A stretch of DNA of 64,000 bases from an uncultured Clostridia bacterium (GTDB taxonomy: Bacteria; Bacillota; Clostridia; Oscillospirales; Ruminococcaceae). The DNA lies in NCBI GenBank assembly GCA_947589035.1, contig CANPYZ010000005.1, positions 1 through 64,000 of the forward strand, read 5' to 3'. Both the position numbers and the translations under genes were made by a program. A model generated the notes under the pieces. That model was not told where the DNA came from, did no database searches, and saw nothing but the letters and a program-made list of their open reading frames with translations. Below are positions 53,364 to 60,989 of this stretch, piece by piece. Every line of letters starts with the position of its first letter. The stretch's first letter is position 1.

Positions 53364-53765
53364 ATGACAATTGCTTTAATTGCGCATGATGCCAAAAAAG
53401 AATTAATGGTGCAGTTTTGCATTGCGTATTGCGGAATACTTTCCCGCTATCATCTTTGTGCAACGGGAACAACCGGAAAAATTGTTGCAGAAGCAACAGG
53501 ATTACCCATTCAGCGGTATTTCAGCGGTCCGCAGGGAGGCGGCGAACAGATTGGTGCAAAAATTGCCTGCAGTGAAGTAGATGTATTATTATTTTTCCGT
53601 GACCCGAATATGAAAACCCCTGACCCGAATGATATGACTTTACTCAGGCTTTGTGATGTGCATAATGTGCCGTTGGCAACGAATATTGCGACAGCAGAAG
53701 CGTTGATTATGGCGTTAGAGAGAGGAGATTTGGATTGGCGGGAAATCGGCAATCCGTCTCTTTAG
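53364..53765 (+). CDS. methylglyoxal-synthase-like protein, probably not catalytic
   Basis: 133 aa. The fold motifs match Mgs[65 protein letters not shown]. But the catalytic-base Asp (Asp71 in E. coli, GGDQQ) is Gly here ([13 protein letters not shown]), and the segment that carries His98 and Asp101 in E. coli is shortened to TPDPNDM. Methylglyoxal synthesis is therefore doubtful. mgsA normally closes the Clostridial min-rodA-mgsA cluster. The start is ATG 53364 or 53358; AAAGGA at 53348-53353 fits the former better. Confidence 0.8.
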   Translation: MTIALIAHDAKKELMVQFCIAYCGILSRYHLCATGTTGKIVAEATGLPIQRYFSGPQGGGEQIGAKIACSEVDVLLFFRDPNMKTPDPNDMTLLRLCDVHNVPLATNIATAEALIMALERGDLDWREIGNPSL

Positions 53766-53778
53766 AAAGCGTAGAAAA

Positions 53779-53826
53779 TTTTAGTCTGCTGAACGTGCCG
53801 GAATGACCATCAGCAGACTTCAGACT
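53779..53826 (+). terminator. hairpin after the mgsA-like gene
   Basis: A perfect 10-bp stem AGTCTGCTGA / TCAGCAGACT with a 17-base loop, then TCAGACTTTTTC. Probably a terminator; the large loop makes it weaker. No T-box motif precedes hisS. Confidence 0.55.
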
Positions 53827-53863
53827 TTTTCGCCTGAGATAACAGAAAGAAAGAAGCGATGTA

Positions 53864-55156
53864 ATGAAAATCATTAAGCGACCTAATGGAACGGAAGATA
53901 TTCTTCCGGCGGAAAGCCGTGACTGGCAGAAACTGGAAGAATTTTTAAGAACGACTGCGGGTATATTTGGATTTCAGGAAATCCGGGTGCCGACATTTGA
54001 ACAAACGGAATTATTCAGTCGGGGCGTAGGGGAAACAACGGACGTTGTGCAGAAAGAAATGTACACTGTCACAGCGAAAGAATCTGTTTTCACATTAAGA
54101 CCGGAAGGAACAGCCGGAACAATTCGGGCAATGCTTCAGAATGGATTATTGAATGAAGCTTTACCGCAGAAAGTGTATTATATTTTGTCCTGTTTCCGGC
54201 ATGAACGCCCGCAAGCCGGAAGATTAAGAGAATTTCACCAATTCGGCGTAGAAATGGCAGGTTCTGCATTGCCGTCAGCAGATGCGGAAGTGATTAGTTT
54301 AGCGAAACAAATATTAGAACAGATTGGTTTGAAAAATATCGAATTGAAAATTAATTCAATTGGTTGTCCGAACTGCCGGAAAAATTATCATGAAGCCCTG
54401 AGAAAATATTTTTCCACGTCGAAAGAATGCCTTTGCGGAACATGTCAGGAACGTTTAGAAAAGAATCCAATGCGTTTATTAGACTGTAAAGTAGAATCTT
54501 GTCAGGAAATAGCGAAAGATGCGCCAGTAATTTTAGAGTATTTGTGTGAAGAATGCCGGACGCATTTTGAACAATTGAAAGAAAATTTAACTGCATTAGG
54601 CATTACTTACGTTGTTGACCCGAAAATTGTCAGAGGGCTTGATTATTACACAAAGACAGTATTTGAATTTGTGACAACGGAAATCGGCGCACAAGGCACG
54701 GTATGCGGCGGCGGAAGGTATGACGGGTTAATTGAACAGTTAGGCGGACAGCCGACACCGGCGTTAGGGTTTGGCATGGGGTTAGAAAGGCTTCTTCTTG
54801 TGCTGAAAAATCAGGGAACAGAACTTTCACAGGAAAAATATTGTGATATTTATTTTGTGCCAATGGGCAAAGAAGCAGAAACAAAAGCTATGCAATTAAC
54901 GGCAGAATTGCGCAAAGAGGGAATTTTTGCCCAGACGGACGTTATGGGAAGAAGTCTGCGGGCGCAAATGAAGTATGCAGACAAGCTACATGCACGGTTT
55001 ACGGCGGTTATTGGTGAAAATGAACTGAATCAGAAAGAAACTATGCTGAAAAACATGAAAACCGGAGAAAAAATTTCTATTGCATTAGATGAAAAATTTG
55101 TGGAAGTATTTTCCGGAATTGAAATTGCTGACAGGTTAGCATCAGAAATACAGTAA
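53864..55156 (+). CDS. hisS: histidyl-tRNA synthetase
   Basis: 430 aa, class II. Seen: RPNGTEDILPAE, motif 2 TLRPEGTAGTIRAML and FRHERPQAGRLREFHQFG, HisA motif RGLDYYTKTVFEF, and motif 3 GFGMGLERLLL. AGAAAGAAG is a poor SD. It lies 18 bases before aspS, the usual Firmicute pair. Confidence 0.98.
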   Translation: MKIIKRPNGTEDILPAESRDWQKLEEFLRTTAGIFGFQEIRVPTFEQTELFSRGVGETTDVVQKEMYTVTAKESVFTLRPEGTAGTIRAMLQNGLLNEALPQKVYYILSCFRHERPQAGRLREFHQFGVEMAGSALPSADAEVISLAKQILEQIGLKNIELKINSIGCPNCRKNYHEALRKYFSTSKECLCGTCQERLEKNPMRLLDCKVESCQEIAKDAPVILEYLCEECRTHFEQLKENLTALGITYVVDPKIVRGLDYYTKTVFEFVTTEIGAQGTVCGGGRYDGLIEQLGGQPTPALGFGMGLERLLLVLKNQGTELSQEKYCDIYFVPMGKEAETKAMQLTAELRKEGIFAQTDVMGRSLRAQMKYADKLHARFTAVIGENELNQKETMLKNMKTGEKISIALDEKFVEVFSGIEIADRLASEIQ

Positions 55157-55173
55157 TCAGGAGTGGGAATTTT

Positions 55174-56952
55174 ATGGCTGAATCAATGGGAAATTTACGC
55201 CGGACGCACGGCTGCGGAGAAGTGACCGAACCAGGAATGGAAGTCGTTGTCGGCGGATTTGTGCAGTATATTCGAAATAAAAATAAAGTTATTTTTATTG
55301 TATTACGGGACAGAAGCGGAGAAGTTCAGCTTGTGTTCAATGATGAAACGGACAGGAAAATTTTTGAAAAAGCGGCATCTTGTAAAAATGAATATGTTTT
55401 GTTAGTCAAGGGTGTATCGGTGACACGGCAGGACATCAATCCGGACATGAAAACAGGCAATATTGAAATTATTGCCGAGGAAATCCGGATATTAGCTAAA
55501 GCAGAACCCGTTCCGTTTGTGATTATGGACGAAACGAACGCTGGAGAAGAACAGCGGCTGAAATATCGTTATTTAGATTTACGCCGACCAACATTGCAGA
55601 AGAATTTAATTATGCGGCATAAAATTGCTAAATGCGCAAGGGAATATTTTTATGCGCATGATTTTATTGAAATTGAAACGCCCATGATGATGAAGTCCAC
55701 GCCGGAAGGGGCAAGGGATTATTTAATTCCGTCAAGAGTGCATCCGGGAGAATTTTATGCATTACCGCAGTCACCGCAAATTTACAAGCAATTACTGATG
55801 GTTGCCGGAATGGAAAGATATATTCAAATTGCAAGATGTTTCCGTGATGAAGATTTACGTGCGGACAGACAGCCGGAATTTACACAGATTGACTTAGAAA
55901 TGTCTTTCATGGACGTGGAAGATATTTTAAATTTAACAGAAGGCTTTGTGCAGAAACTAATTAAAGACGTACTCAATCAGGAAATTACTTTACCGTTGCC
56001 GAGATTGTCTTATGCGGAAGCCATGAACCGTTACGGTTCAGATAAACCGGATACCCGTTTCGGCATAGAATTGCAGGATATTTCCGAATTAGTGAAAAAT
56101 TGCCGTTTCGGTGTATTTTCCGGAGCAGTGGAATCCGGCGGAACAGTTCGTTGCATTGTGGCGAAAAATGCCGTGAAAACGCTTTCCCGAAAAGAAATTG
56201 ACAAATTAACAGAAATGGTTAAAGGCATTGGCGCAAAAGGATTAGCCTTCATTCGCTGGGCGGAAGAAAAGCCGACCTGTGCATTTTCTAAATTTTTCAC
56301 AGAAGAAGAATTTGCAAAGATTTTGCAGACAATCGGCTGTGAACGTGGTGACGTGGCGTTATTCGTTGCGGACAAAACAAAAATTGTTCTGCCGACATTA
56401 GGAGCATTGCGGTTAGAAGTGGCAAAGAAACTGAATTTAATTCCGGAAGACAAGCTGAATTTCTTATGGATTACGCAATTTCCGTTTTTTGAATGGGACG
56501 AAGACACGCAGACATGGTTAGCAATGCACCATCCGTTCACCATGCCGGAAGAGGAATGCTTGCCCTATCTGGAAACTGACCCGGCGAAAGTTACTGCAAA
56601 AGCCTATGATTTAGTGTTGAACGGCATTGAATTAAGTTCCGGTTCAATGAGAATTACGGATTACGAATTGCAGGAAAAAATGTTCCGTGCATTAGGTTTA
56701 ACAGATGAAGAAATTGAAGCGAAATTTGGATTTTTAGTAGAAGCGTATCATTACGGCGCACCCCCTCACGGCGGTTTAGGAATCGGGTTAGACCGGTTAG
56801 CCATGTTATTATGCAAAGCGGAAAGTTTGCGTGATGTTGTGGCATTCCCGAAAGTGAAAGACGCTTCCGAATTAATGAGCCAATGCCCGTCACCCGTGGA
56901 AAAAGAAAATTTAGATGTACTCGGCATTATGGTTAAACCGAAAGAATCTTGA
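55174..56952 (+). CDS. aspS: aspartyl-tRNA synthetase
   Basis: 592 aa, bacterial type with a GAD insertion. Seen: the anticodon-binding OB fold (VVVGGFVQYIRNKNKVIFIV), motif 1 YLDLRRPTLQ, motif 2 FRDEDLRADRQPEFTQIDLE and motif 3 GGLGIGLDRLAML. TGGAATGG-type discrimination between AspRS and AspRS/AsnRS cannot be judged by eye. SD AGGAG. Confidence 0.98.
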   Translation: MAESMGNLRRTHGCGEVTEPGMEVVVGGFVQYIRNKNKVIFIVLRDRSGEVQLVFNDETDRKIFEKAASCKNEYVLLVKGVSVTRQDINPDMKTGNIEIIAEEIRILAKAEPVPFVIMDETNAGEEQRLKYRYLDLRRPTLQKNLIMRHKIAKCAREYFYAHDFIEIETPMMMKSTPEGARDYLIPSRVHPGEFYALPQSPQIYKQLLMVAGMERYIQIARCFRDEDLRADRQPEFTQIDLEMSFMDVEDILNLTEGFVQKLIKDVLNQEITLPLPRLSYAEAMNRYGSDKPDTRFGIELQDISELVKNCRFGVFSGAVESGGTVRCIVAKNAVKTLSRKEIDKLTEMVKGIGAKGLAFIRWAEEKPTCAFSKFFTEEEFAKILQTIGCERGDVALFVADKTKIVLPTLGALRLEVAKKLNLIPEDKLNFLWITQFPFFEWDEDTQTWLAMHHPFTMPEEECLPYLETDPAKVTAKAYDLVLNGIELSSGSMRITDYELQEKMFRALGLTDEEIEAKFGFLVEAYHYGAPPHGGLGIGLDRLAMLLCKAESLRDVVAFPKVKDASELMSQCPSPVEKENLDVLGIMVKPKES

Positions 56953-56964
56953 ATGAAATTTTGG

Positions 56965-56993
56965 AAAAGCTCTCAATTTGAGGGCTTTTTTGT
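56965..56993 (+). terminator. terminator of hisS-aspS
   Basis: AAAGCTCTC / GAGGGCTTT with loop AATTT, followed by TTTG. Confidence 0.85.
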
Positions 56994-57041
56994 TCTAAAA
57001 AATTTCCTGAAATAATATGATGACAACAGGGAAAAGTAATC

Positions 57042-57113
57042 ATGAGGGGAGAACCTCTCAAACGTAAAAAGAAAAAGAAAAAAAGAAAAAAGAAACAGCA
57101 AGGGGCTAATTGA
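57042..57113 (+). CDS. possible 23-aa Lys-rich peptide upstream of hsp20
   Basis: ATG at 57042 opens 23 codons encoding MRGEPLKRKK, then further Lys and Arg, ending QQGAN; 13 of 23 residues are Lys or Arg. CAGGG lies about ten bases upstream. The stop TGA (57111-57113) touches the ATGAGGAGG that is the SD of hsp20. It could be a leader peptide, a true small protein, or chance in an A-rich tract. Evidence is thin. Confidence 0.35.
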   Translation: MRGEPLKRKKKKKKRKKKQQGAN

Positions 57114-57128
57114 TGAGGAGGCGAGTTT

Positions 57129-57548
57129 ATGTTATTTCCGGAAGTATTCGGCAGAAATCATTTTGACGTATTTGACGAACTGGACAATTTTTTTGACCGA
57201 ACGAATTTGAACAGGGCAATGAAAACCGACGTGAAAGAAACAGCTCACGGTTATGAATTAACCGTTGACCTTCCAGGCGTTCGGAAAGAGGACGTAAAAG
57301 CAGAACTGCATGAAGGGTATCTGACCATTTGTGTGACTGCACAGAAAAATCAGGAACAAGAACAGGAAGACGGAAAATATATTCGCCGTGAACGGTATAC
57401 GGGCAATTACAGCAGAAGTTTCTTTGTGGGCAAGGACGTAACAGAAGAAGAAATTCAGGCGAAGTTCACTGACGGTGTACTGAAACTGAATGTTCCGAAA
57501 AAAGAACCAGTAGTTCCGGAAAAGAAATATATTTCCATTCAGGACTAA
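57129..57548 (+). CDS. Hsp20/alpha-crystallin family small heat-shock protein
   Basis: 139 aa. The alpha-crystallin domain runs from about residue 35 (KTDVKETAHGYELTVDLPGV) to AKFTDGVLKLNVPKKE, the conserved A-x-x-x-D-G-V-L-x-L-x-x-P box. The N-terminal MLFPEVFG...FDVFDELDNFF is typical. A holdase chaperone. SD GAGGAGG. No CIRCE element (TTAGCACTC-N9-GAGTGCTAA) was found upstream. Confidence 0.95.
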   Translation: MLFPEVFGRNHFDVFDELDNFFDRTNLNRAMKTDVKETAHGYELTVDLPGVRKEDVKAELHEGYLTICVTAQKNQEQEQEDGKYIRRERYTGNYSRSFFVGKDVTEEEIQAKFTDGVLKLNVPKKEPVVPEKKYISIQD

Positions 57549-57562
57549 TTGAAAAAGAATGT

Positions 57563-57600
57563 TTTGCCGCTGTTCGGGTTGAAAACCGGACAGCGGTAAA
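57563..57600 (+). terminator. hairpin after hsp20
   Basis: CCGCTGTTCGGGTT / ACCGGACAGCGG with a GAAA loop is strong, but only AAATTTAAG follows, so termination is uncertain. Confidence 0.5.
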
Positions 57601-57624
57601 TTTAAGAAAAATTTTTCTTTACTC

Positions 57625-57653
57625 TTGACGAAAAAGAAAAATCATGTTATAAT
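57625..57653 (+). promoter_or_regulatory. promoter of the VWA/MoxR operon
   Basis: TTGACG, a 17-base spacer, TATAAT. Confidence 0.85.
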
Positions 57654-57690
57654 AGAAACAGGATTTTCAGAAAGAAAGGAAAGAATTGCT

Positions 57691-59067
57691 ATGAAAGAAA
57701 AACTCACTCCGGAAGAAAAGCAGAAACTTGAAAAAGCTGATGCACTTGCCCGCCAAGTATTAGAATTTGCACGGAATACGTTATTTATTCAGCTGCAATT
57801 CATGAAAAATATTTTAGGCAGGTGTGAATTTGTTCCGTATAATGGGACAGTAGGAACAGACGGTGTATATATTTATTATTATCCGTTTTATTTATTGAAA
57901 CAGTTTGAAGAAGACCAGAAACGAGCGACAAGAATTTATTTACACATGATTTTGCATTGTGTATTTCAGCATCAATTTGTCAGTCCAACCATTCGGCGGG
58001 ATGTTTGGAACCTTGCCTGTGACATTGCCGTGGAAAAAATGATTCAGGATTTACATATTGAAAATATTGACCATTCTTTAGAACCTCAGCAGGAAAGCAT
58101 TTTAACAGAATTGGGGAAGCAATTAAATTACATGACCGCAGAAAAAATTTATCATTTTTTCATGCAGAATAATATTTCCGAAGAAAATTGCCAACAGTTG
58201 CAGGAATTATTTTCGGAAGACCAGCATGATGTTTGGTATGGAGAAGCGCAGGTATTAGGCGAATTAACAAGTTGTCAGGCATATTTAGACAAGAAAGAAA
58301 AAGAAGAACGTGAAGAACTCCAGAAAATGTGGAAAAAATTAGCAAAACAATTAGAAGTAGATTTAGAAACTTTCTCCAAAAACATTGGAACAGAATCCGG
58401 CAGTTTAATGCAAAATTTGCGTGCAGTCAATCGGGAACGCTGTAATTATGAAAATTTCCTGAAAAAATTTTCCGTTCATGGGGAAGTCATGAAATTAGAT
58501 ACAGATTCATTTGACTATCAATTTTACTGTTACGGGCGAATGCTTTATGAAGAGGCAGTATTGATTGAACCTTTGGAATATAAAGATGTCAAGCGAATAA
58601 AAGAATTTGTCATTGCGATTGACACGTCCGGTTCTGTTGCCGGAGAGACCGTGCAGAAATTCATGCAGAAAACATATAATATTTTGAAACAACAGGAAAG
58701 TTTCTTTTCAAAAGTAAATATTCACATCATTCAATGTGACACGGAGATACAGGAAGACGTGAAAATTACTAATCAAGAAGAATTTGACGAATATTTAAAC
58801 ACAATGACGCTGAAAGGCTTTGGCGGAACGGATTTCCGACCGGTATTCTCTTATGTGAATGAACTAATTGAACAGAAAGAATTTACTAATTTGAAAGGCT
58901 TGTTATATTTCACGGACGGTTACGGGACATTTCCGGAACATCAGCCGGATTATCAAACAGCATTTGTCTTTTTAGATGACGAATATAATTCTTATGAAGT
59001 GCCTGTATGGGCAATTAAAGTAATTTTAACGACAGATGATATTATTGAAGATAAGGGGTTGAATTGA
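57691..59067 (+). CDS. VWA-like protein with a metallopeptidase-like N-domain (DUF2201 type)
   Basis: 458 aa. The start ATG at 57691 has AAAGGA upstream. Residues ~75-130 match the putative metallopeptidase domain that precedes VWA-like domains, but where HExxH is expected the sequence reads HMILH (IYLHMILHCVFQH), so the catalytic Glu is missing; RDVWNLACDIAVEKMI follows as in the family. Residues ~305-440 are the VWA-like domain with MIDAS residues DTSGS, GGTD and TDG. It overlaps nothing and is one base from the MoxR ATPase start, so the pair probably forms a VWA-MoxR chaperone or metal-insertion system of unknown target. Confidence 0.82.
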   Translation: MKEKLTPEEKQKLEKADALARQVLEFARNTLFIQLQFMKNILGRCEFVPYNGTVGTDGVYIYYYPFYLLKQFEEDQKRATRIYLHMILHCVFQHQFVSPTIRRDVWNLACDIAVEKMIQDLHIENIDHSLEPQQESILTELGKQLNYMTAEKIYHFFMQNNISEENCQQLQELFSEDQHDVWYGEAQVLGELTSCQAYLDKKEKEEREELQKMWKKLAKQLEVDLETFSKNIGTESGSLMQNLRAVNRERCNYENFLKKFSVHGEVMKLDTDSFDYQFYCYGRMLYEEAVLIEPLEYKDVKRIKEFVIAIDTSGSVAGETVQKFMQKTYNILKQQESFFSKVNIHIIQCDTEIQEDVKITNQEEFDEYLNTMTLKGFGGTDFRPVFSYVNELIEQKEFTNLKGLLYFTDGYGTFPEHQPDYQTAFVFLDDEYNSYEVPVWAIKVILTTDDIIEDKGLN

Positions 59068-59068
59068 T

Positions 59069-60574
59069 TTGACAATCAAAGAAGCGAAAGAACAAATTAA
59101 ATATGCGGTGACAGCGTATTTAACGAAAGATGAATTAGGCAGATACATGATTCCGCCACATAAACAAAGACCGGTGTTTTTAATGGGACCTCCCGGAATC
59201 GGGAAAACTGCCATTATGGAACAGATTTCCGCTGAATTAGGCATTGGTTTGTTGTCGTATTCCATGACACACCACACAAGGCAGTCAGCGTTAGGCTTGC
59301 CCTTAATTAAACAGGCGACCTATCAAGGAAAAGAATATGATGTTTCTGAATATACCATGAGTGAAATCATTGCTTCCGTTTATGAAATGATGGAAGTTTC
59401 CGGCGTGGAAAACGGGATATTATTCTTAGATGAAATCAACTGCGTTTCGGAAACGCTAACTCCGGTAATGCTGCAATTTTTGCAGTATAAAGTATTCGGC
59501 AAGCATGAAGTGCCGGCAGGCTGGATTGTTGTCACAGCGGGGAACCCTCCGGAATATAACCACGCTGTGAGAGAATTTGACATTGCGACATGGGACAGGC
59601 TGAAAAGAATTGACGTAGAACCGGATTTTGAGGCGTGGAAAGAATTTGCATATCTTAGCGGAATGCATAACGCTATTATGACCTATCTGGAAATTAAAAA
59701 AGGAAATTTCTACAAAGTAGAAACAACCGTTGACGGGAAAAGTTTTGTTACTGCCCGTGGGTGGGACGATTTAAGCCAAATGATTCGGCTTTATGAAAAG
59801 CACCAGATTCCAGTAGATGAAAAATTAATTGGTCAGTATTTGCAGAATAAACAAATTGCGCAGGATTTTTCCATTTACTATGATTTGTATTTGAAGTACA
59901 AAAGCGATTATCAGATACAGGAAATTCTGGAAGGGAAAGCCTCTTCAGCCATTAAGGAACGGGCAAGACGTGCGAAATTTGATGAACGCTATGCCTTATT
60001 AGGCTTACTGCTTGATGCCTTAATGAACGACATGCGGACGGCTATGGAACTGGAAGACATGCTCGCAGAACTGCTCCAGCGGCTTAAAACTGAAAAGAAT
60101 AACATGCTAACAGAAGAATCTTCTTTGCGTTCGCTGGAAAAATTACATCATGCTGCAAAAGATGAATACCAGAAAGGCGTAAATTCGAAAAGCCTTTCCA
60201 ATGAAAAGCAAACACAGCTGATTCGCATTATGGACATTCTCCGGAAAGATGCCGCTTTAATTCAGAAAACAACCGATCAGGATTATTTTGCCGTTATTCG
60301 GCGTGATTTCCAGAAGAGAGTGGACAAATTTCACGAACTTGTGCAGAAAGTGTCTGACTATACAACGAATGTATTTCATTTCGGTGATGAAGTATTTCCG
60401 AACGGTCAGGAATTAACAATTCTCGTAACAGAATTGACAGTAAACCCTTACAGCGGAAGATTCATCAGCGAATATCGGGTAGAAGAATATTTCGTTCATG
60501 ATAAAGCATTATTATTCCATCAGAGACAATTTGACATTCTGACAGAAATTAAAAATTTAGACATTGACGACTGA
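59069..60574 (+). CDS. MoxR-type AAA ATPase
   Basis: 501 aa. The start is TTG 59069 with AAGGGG upstream. Walker A GPPGIGKTA (about residue 38), Walker B ILFLDEINCVSE, sensor 1 VVTAGNPPEYN, and the Arg-finger region REFDIATWDRLKRIDVEPDF are visible. The C-terminal half (~300-500) is mostly helical and unfamiliar. MoxR ATPases work with VWA proteins to activate or assemble other proteins; here the VWA partner is encoded directly upstream. Confidence 0.88.
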   Translation: MTIKEAKEQIKYAVTAYLTKDELGRYMIPPHKQRPVFLMGPPGIGKTAIMEQISAELGIGLLSYSMTHHTRQSALGLPLIKQATYQGKEYDVSEYTMSEIIASVYEMMEVSGVENGILFLDEINCVSETLTPVMLQFLQYKVFGKHEVPAGWIVVTAGNPPEYNHAVREFDIATWDRLKRIDVEPDFEAWKEFAYLSGMHNAIMTYLEIKKGNFYKVETTVDGKSFVTARGWDDLSQMIRLYEKHQIPVDEKLIGQYLQNKQIAQDFSIYYDLYLKYKSDYQIQEILEGKASSAIKERARRAKFDERYALLGLLLDALMNDMRTAMELEDMLAELLQRLKTEKNNMLTEESSLRSLEKLHHAAKDEYQKGVNSKSLSNEKQTQLIRIMDILRKDAALIQKTTDQDYFAVIRRDFQKRVDKFHELVQKVSDYTTNVFHFGDEVFPNGQELTILVTELTVNPYSGRFISEYRVEEYFVHDKALLFHQRQFDILTEIKNLDIDD

Positions 60575-60640
60575 TGTTGAAATTCATCAGAATGCACAAA
60601 ATTCAGAAGGGAAATTTTACGTTCTTTTACAGAAAAAGGC

Positions 60641-60669
60641 TTGACAAACTTGTTCAGATGTGCTATAAT
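60641..60669 (+). promoter_or_regulatory. tRNA-Leu/Ser promoter
   Basis: TTGACA, a 17-base spacer, TATAAT, with TG one base before the -10. About as close to consensus as the promoter at 8504. Confidence 0.9.
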
Positions 60670-60699
60670 AATAAAGCAGTCGATTAAGGCTGCACGGTT

Positions 60700-60786
60700 G
60701 CGAGTGTGCTGGAATTGGCAGACAGGCTAGCTTGAGGTGCTAGTGTTGGAAACGACGTGTGGGTTCAAGTCCCGTCACTCGCACCA
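60700..60786 (+). tRNA. tRNA-Leu(GAG)
   Basis: The acceptor GCGAGTG pairs with CACTCGC. The anticodon stem CTAGC/GCTAG encloses TTGAGGT, giving anticodon GAG. A long variable arm (GTTGGAAACGAC) marks a class II tRNA. CCA is encoded. Confidence 0.95.
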
Positions 60787-60813
60787 ATTTCTTTTTGAAT
60801 AAGAAAACACTTT

Positions 60814-60902
60814 GGACAGATGGCTGAGCTGGTCTAAGGCGCACGACTGGAAATCGTGTAAGCATTAGTAGTGCTTCGAGGGTTCGAATCCCTCTCTGTC
60901 CG
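60814..60902 (+). tRNA. tRNA-Ser(GGA)
   Basis: The acceptor GGACAGA pairs with TCTGTCC. The stem CACGA/TCGTG encloses CTGGAAA, giving anticodon GGA. A long variable arm is present. CCA is not encoded. Confidence 0.95.
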
Positions 60903-60908
60903 CTGAAA

Positions 60909-60948
60909 AACGGGTATTTCTGCATTGTTGGAAATACCTGATTTTTTA
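60909..60948 (+). terminator. terminator of the tRNA-Leu/Ser operon
   Basis: GGTATTTC / GAAATACC with an intervening loop, followed by TGATTTTTTAT. Confidence 0.85.
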
Positions 60949-60950
60949 TT

Positions 60951-60985
60951 CAAAAAATCTCCGGCAGGGAATTTGCCGGAGAAAA
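60951..60985 (-). terminator. terminator of the 387-aa membrane protein gene
   Basis: CTCCGGCA / TGCCGGAG; on the minus strand it is followed by ATTTTTTG. Confidence 0.85.
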
Positions 60986-60989
60986 GTTT

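Noticed and set aside
53766..53863. T-box or other riboswitch upstream of hisS
   Set aside because: No GGGTGGnACCGCG element is present; only a simple hairpin is seen.
56953..57128. CIRCE heat-shock operator upstream of hsp20
   Set aside because: The TTAGCACTC inverted repeat is absent.
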